From Geobacillus kaustophilus (lineage in GTDB: Bacteria; Bacillota; Bacilli; Bacillales; Anoxybacillaceae), in assembly GCF_000948285.1 (NCBI RefSeq), contig NZ_JYBP01000003.1:1426001-1490000 (forward strand): a stretch of 64,000 nt of DNA, read 5' to 3'. This document shows, piece by piece, positions 61,734 to 64,000 of this stretch. Made by a program: the position numbers and the translations under genes. The number at the start of each line of letters is the position of its first letter. The stretch's first letter is position 1. The notes beneath the pieces are model-generated. The model ran no database searches, was not told where the DNA came from, and saw only the letters and a program-made list of their open reading frames with translations.

Positions 61734-63248
61734 TTATATTTTTAAACTTTGTTTAAACAGGTAATTCACTACAAGAAATGCAATAGTGTTCATTATAATT
61801 AGAATAAATGTTAAGTGGTACGGTGAATAATCTGCTAAGTAAACGATGCCATTCAGTCCTACTGGTATTATACCTACCACATTAACACCTGGAAGCATTA
61901 GAATGGTGAATAGGCTTACTAAAAGCACACCATATATCGATTCCTTGCTTATCCAAGAAACAATAAAAATCAAGATTATATAAAAAACAATCTGTAAGAA
62001 ACCATTGATAAAGAAGTGATAGATAACTTCATATAGCGGATTCGAAAGTATTGTCATATAAAAGTCGGTATTCGCTCCAAAACAAACAGCTAACGCTAGA
62101 GAAAGCCCCATCAATACGAATAGAAAGAAAATGGTTATCGTTAATAATTCCCGCATCCAACTCCAAAACCATTTGTTTAAACTCCTAAAGCGAATAATTT
62201 TATAGTAACCTAGTTGCTCAATCTCATTGCTTAGAAAAAGCAATTGAACCAAATAAATGAATCCAAAGAATACTATTAAATAAAAGAAAAAAGGAATATA
62301 CGCGAAACGTTGAGCACTAACCCCGATAAAAGACATCGCCCAAACATCCCAAATGGTTACATCAGCAGATTTGGTCAATGATCGAGCTGTTGCACTTATA
62401 CCTACTATGCACAGAAAAAAATAAATCACAATCGGTATATATGACTTTATTGATTGAATATATGCTGTTTTGTTTACATCTAACACTTGCAAAAATAGGA
62501 TTAAAAAGATGAGAACTACAATTATAACAACATAGCTTAAGATTGGGGAACCGAAAGTATTAACTCCTTTGGCAATTGAAAAAAAAGTTGTTGGCGACAG
62601 AAAAGCAACTTCCCTAGGTAATAACTTGAATCCCATAATGTTTCCAAGAAAAAAAATTACACTAATGAAAAGCATGAAATACTTGCTTTTCGTTAATACA
62701 TATACAGTTGCGAAAACTATATGTAGCAACGAAAATATTAACATTAATAAAATCAACTGAGCTGCGAATGCAGATATTGGTGTCCCAAAGAATTTTACTA
62801 ACTCATAAATAGTATTAGTAAAATGTTTTGTCTTGCTAAGCTGGCTCCAATCCCATGAATAAGGAAAGCCAATTGTCATAAACAGTGATACAAACACCCA
62901 TAAGATCAATAAAGGGGAAATTCTCATCCAAAAGTGCTTAAGAGAATTGTACACCCATTTTTTGAATGATCCTAAACGAATTAAAATTTGGTAATCAAAA
63001 TTCATAAAAATAGACCTTATTGAAAAAAATAACACAATTGGGATAATGAAATAGACAATAAGGTACATATCATTAAGTAAACGTAAAGTAATATCCCAAT
63101 TATTAAAATATACTTTTTTTTCGTAAGCAACCTTAACAATTTCGTTTTTCAGCATAACACTATAAAAGTAAAAAATAACTCCTACCACTAGCCATTTAAC
63201 GCTAATTACATCTTCAAGATATTTCATACGAAAAATTCCTTGTTTCAT
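61734..63248 (-). CDS. Large membrane subunit of ABC transporter, unknown family
   Basis: This 504-residue protein has about 12 hydrophobic segments, perhaps two six-helix ABC-2-like units: helices near 20-40, 55-75, 115-135, 165-190, 200-215, 235-255, 275-290, 320-340, 370-395, 420-440, 455-470 and 475-495. No enzymatic motif is seen. An ATG at 63248 opens it three bases after the preceding gene's stop. It probably forms the channel with the next subunit, powered by the ATPase at 61072. No family name can be given from sequence alone. Confidence 0.7.
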   Translation of the reverse strand: MKQGIFRMKYLEDVISVKWLVVGVIFYFYSVMLKNEIVKVAYEKKVYFNNWDITLRLLNDMYLIVYFIIPIVLFFSIRSIFMNFDYQILIRLGSFKKWVYNSLKHFWMRISPLLILWVFVSLFMTIGFPYSWDWSQLSKTKHFTNTIYELVKFFGTPISAFAAQLILLMLIFSLLHIVFATVYVLTKSKYFMLFISVIFFLGNIMGFKLLPREVAFLSPTTFFSIAKGVNTFGSPILSYVVIIVVLIFLILFLQVLDVNKTAYIQSIKSYIPIVIYFFLCIVGISATARSLTKSADVTIWDVWAMSFIGVSAQRFAYIPFFFYLIVFFGFIYLVQLLFLSNEIEQLGYYKIIRFRSLNKWFWSWMRELLTITIFFLFVLMGLSLALAVCFGANTDFYMTILSNPLYEVIYHFFINGFLQIVFYIILIFIVSWISKESIYGVLLVSLFTILMLPGVNVVGIIPVGLNGIVYLADYSPYHLTFILIIMNTIAFLVVNYLFKQSLKI

Positions 63249-63251
63249 ACT

Positions 63252-64000
63252 TTATATCATCCATTCTTTTTGGTTTCGCGCCGAGAATACAAAGAGCACT
63301 ATCAAAACGATTAGTAGAAATAAAAACGGCACCAGTACTGTCCATAAAGGCTGTTCTTCAATATTGAATGGAAAAATAGTACTAAGTGGCGAAAACATTG
63401 GTATGTTGAGCACACCAGTTACGAAGTTGAAAACATGATAAAAAAGAAACGGAATCGATAGAGCAACAAACGGATTGTTTAAGTTGAGCAATAACATGAA
63501 GGCAATAGTAGAATAAACTACCCCATTTATAGAAACCCACAACGAATAAATCAATCCATATGTTAAATCTCCATACAATAAGAGATGTGAAAAAGTTACG
63601 TTAGGTATATGTACATTCTTATCTATAGGAGTATAAAGAATTATTCCTAAATTTGGTTCCAAATACATTATGAAAACAAACGGGAGGAAAATTAACAAGA
63701 ATATAACTAATCCCGTCAACAAAGCGTTTGTTAGTCCTTTGCTAAGTATATAAATATTTAATGAAACTCTAGTACGAGTATACGTAATAAATTTATTCCT
63801 TTGCTCTTGTAAAAAGGAAGGAAGGTAAATGATAATAACTAGAGCAGGAAAAAGCAACGGAATAATCGCTGATACTATCTCTTGAAATACTTCAACTGGT
63901 TTATAAAACTGATACCCTTCACTTATCATACAAAATCTTATAGTTGGTAAAAGAAGAATAATAGCTGACCACATTAATAAATTTTTTATTGTACACGCTC
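63252..64000 (-). CDS. ABC-2-type membrane subunit, N-terminus outside window
   Basis: The frame stays open to the window edge: upstream of the first ATG at 63974 there are eight more codons (TIKNLL before MWSA) and that ATG lacks a ribosome site, so the protein probably starts beyond base 64000. About 248 residues are visible, with six or so helices and an external loop between the first two (EGYQFYKPVEVFQE). The C-terminus is basic, RNQKEWMI. It is the first visible gene of the three-gene ABC unit. Confidence 0.7.
   Translation of the reverse strand, partial: ACTIKNLLMWSAIILLLPTIRFCMISEGYQFYKPVEVFQEIVSAIIPLLFPALVIIIYLPSFLQEQRNKFITYTRTRVSLNIYILSKGLTNALLTGLVIFLLIFLPFVFIMYLEPNLGIILYTPIDKNVHIPNVTFSHLLLYGDLTYGLIYSLWVSINGVVYSTIAFMLLLNLNNPFVALSIPFLFYHVFNFVTGVLNIPMFSPLSTIFPFNIEEQPLWTVLVPFLFLLIVLIVLFVFSARNQKEWMI

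Overview
The window reads as chromosomal DNA of a thermophilic Bacillaceae species, most likely Geobacillus or Parageobacillus. Gene families and Shine-Dalgarno strength are Bacillus-like. The mannitol locus has the mtlA-mtlR-mtlF-mtlD order known from G. stearothermophilus, and the IS66-family element matches ISBst12 in length and single-gene design. No rRNA, tRNA or cas genes were seen. Core metabolic genes look GC-balanced, whereas about 34.4-44.3 kb and 57.4-64 kb are visibly AT-rich and full of insertion elements.

Layout. 1-6.1 kb: a minus-strand Lrp regulator and dpp-type peptide transport operon with the D-aminopeptidase DppA, facing an amidohydrolase. 7.5-9.9 kb: a crotonase-family enzyme and a GT39-type glycosyltransferase. 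10-23.8 kb: amine/GABA catabolism, comprising an aldehyde dehydrogenase, a sodium symporter, two class III aminotransferases (one GabT-like), a sigma-54 activator, an agmatinase-family ureohydrolase, a second aldehyde dehydrogenase, an NCS1 permease, a nitrilase-family amidase and a cyclase. Three clear -24/-12 promoters (14.5, 16.4, 18.4 kb) link these genes to the sigma-54 activator. 23.9-27.4 kb: dsdA, a multidrug-type MFS pump and a GNAT enzyme. 28-32.1 kb: a gluconate operon (gntR-gntK-gntP) with LacI-type operators.

32.3-44.8 kb is an insertion-sequence graveyard. IS21, ISL3, IS1634, IS4 and IS66 family elements, ISL3-derived MITEs and a cloverleaf-structured insertion have broken up a small AT-rich gene cluster. 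Two host genes can be rebuilt on paper. One is a ~245-residue secreted protein with a hydrophobic C-terminal region, split by ISL3. The other is a ~192-residue secreted protein split by four insertions. Small membrane proteins of 92 and 31 residues lie beside them.

44.8-51.4 kb: a six-gene tricarboxylate uptake unit (tctCBA, a CitA/CitB-type two-component system and an AEC permease). 51.6-57.1 kb: the mannitol PTS locus. 57.2-64 kb is AT-rich again: a PIN-like remnant, a 46-bp perfect palindrome, an erythromycin-esterase fragment cut by a second IS4-family copy, a DHA3-type MFS pump, another MITE, and an ABC transporter running off the window. The remains at 34-44 kb and 57-64 kb could be the scattered pieces of one acquired secretion, immunity or resistance island; that is inference.
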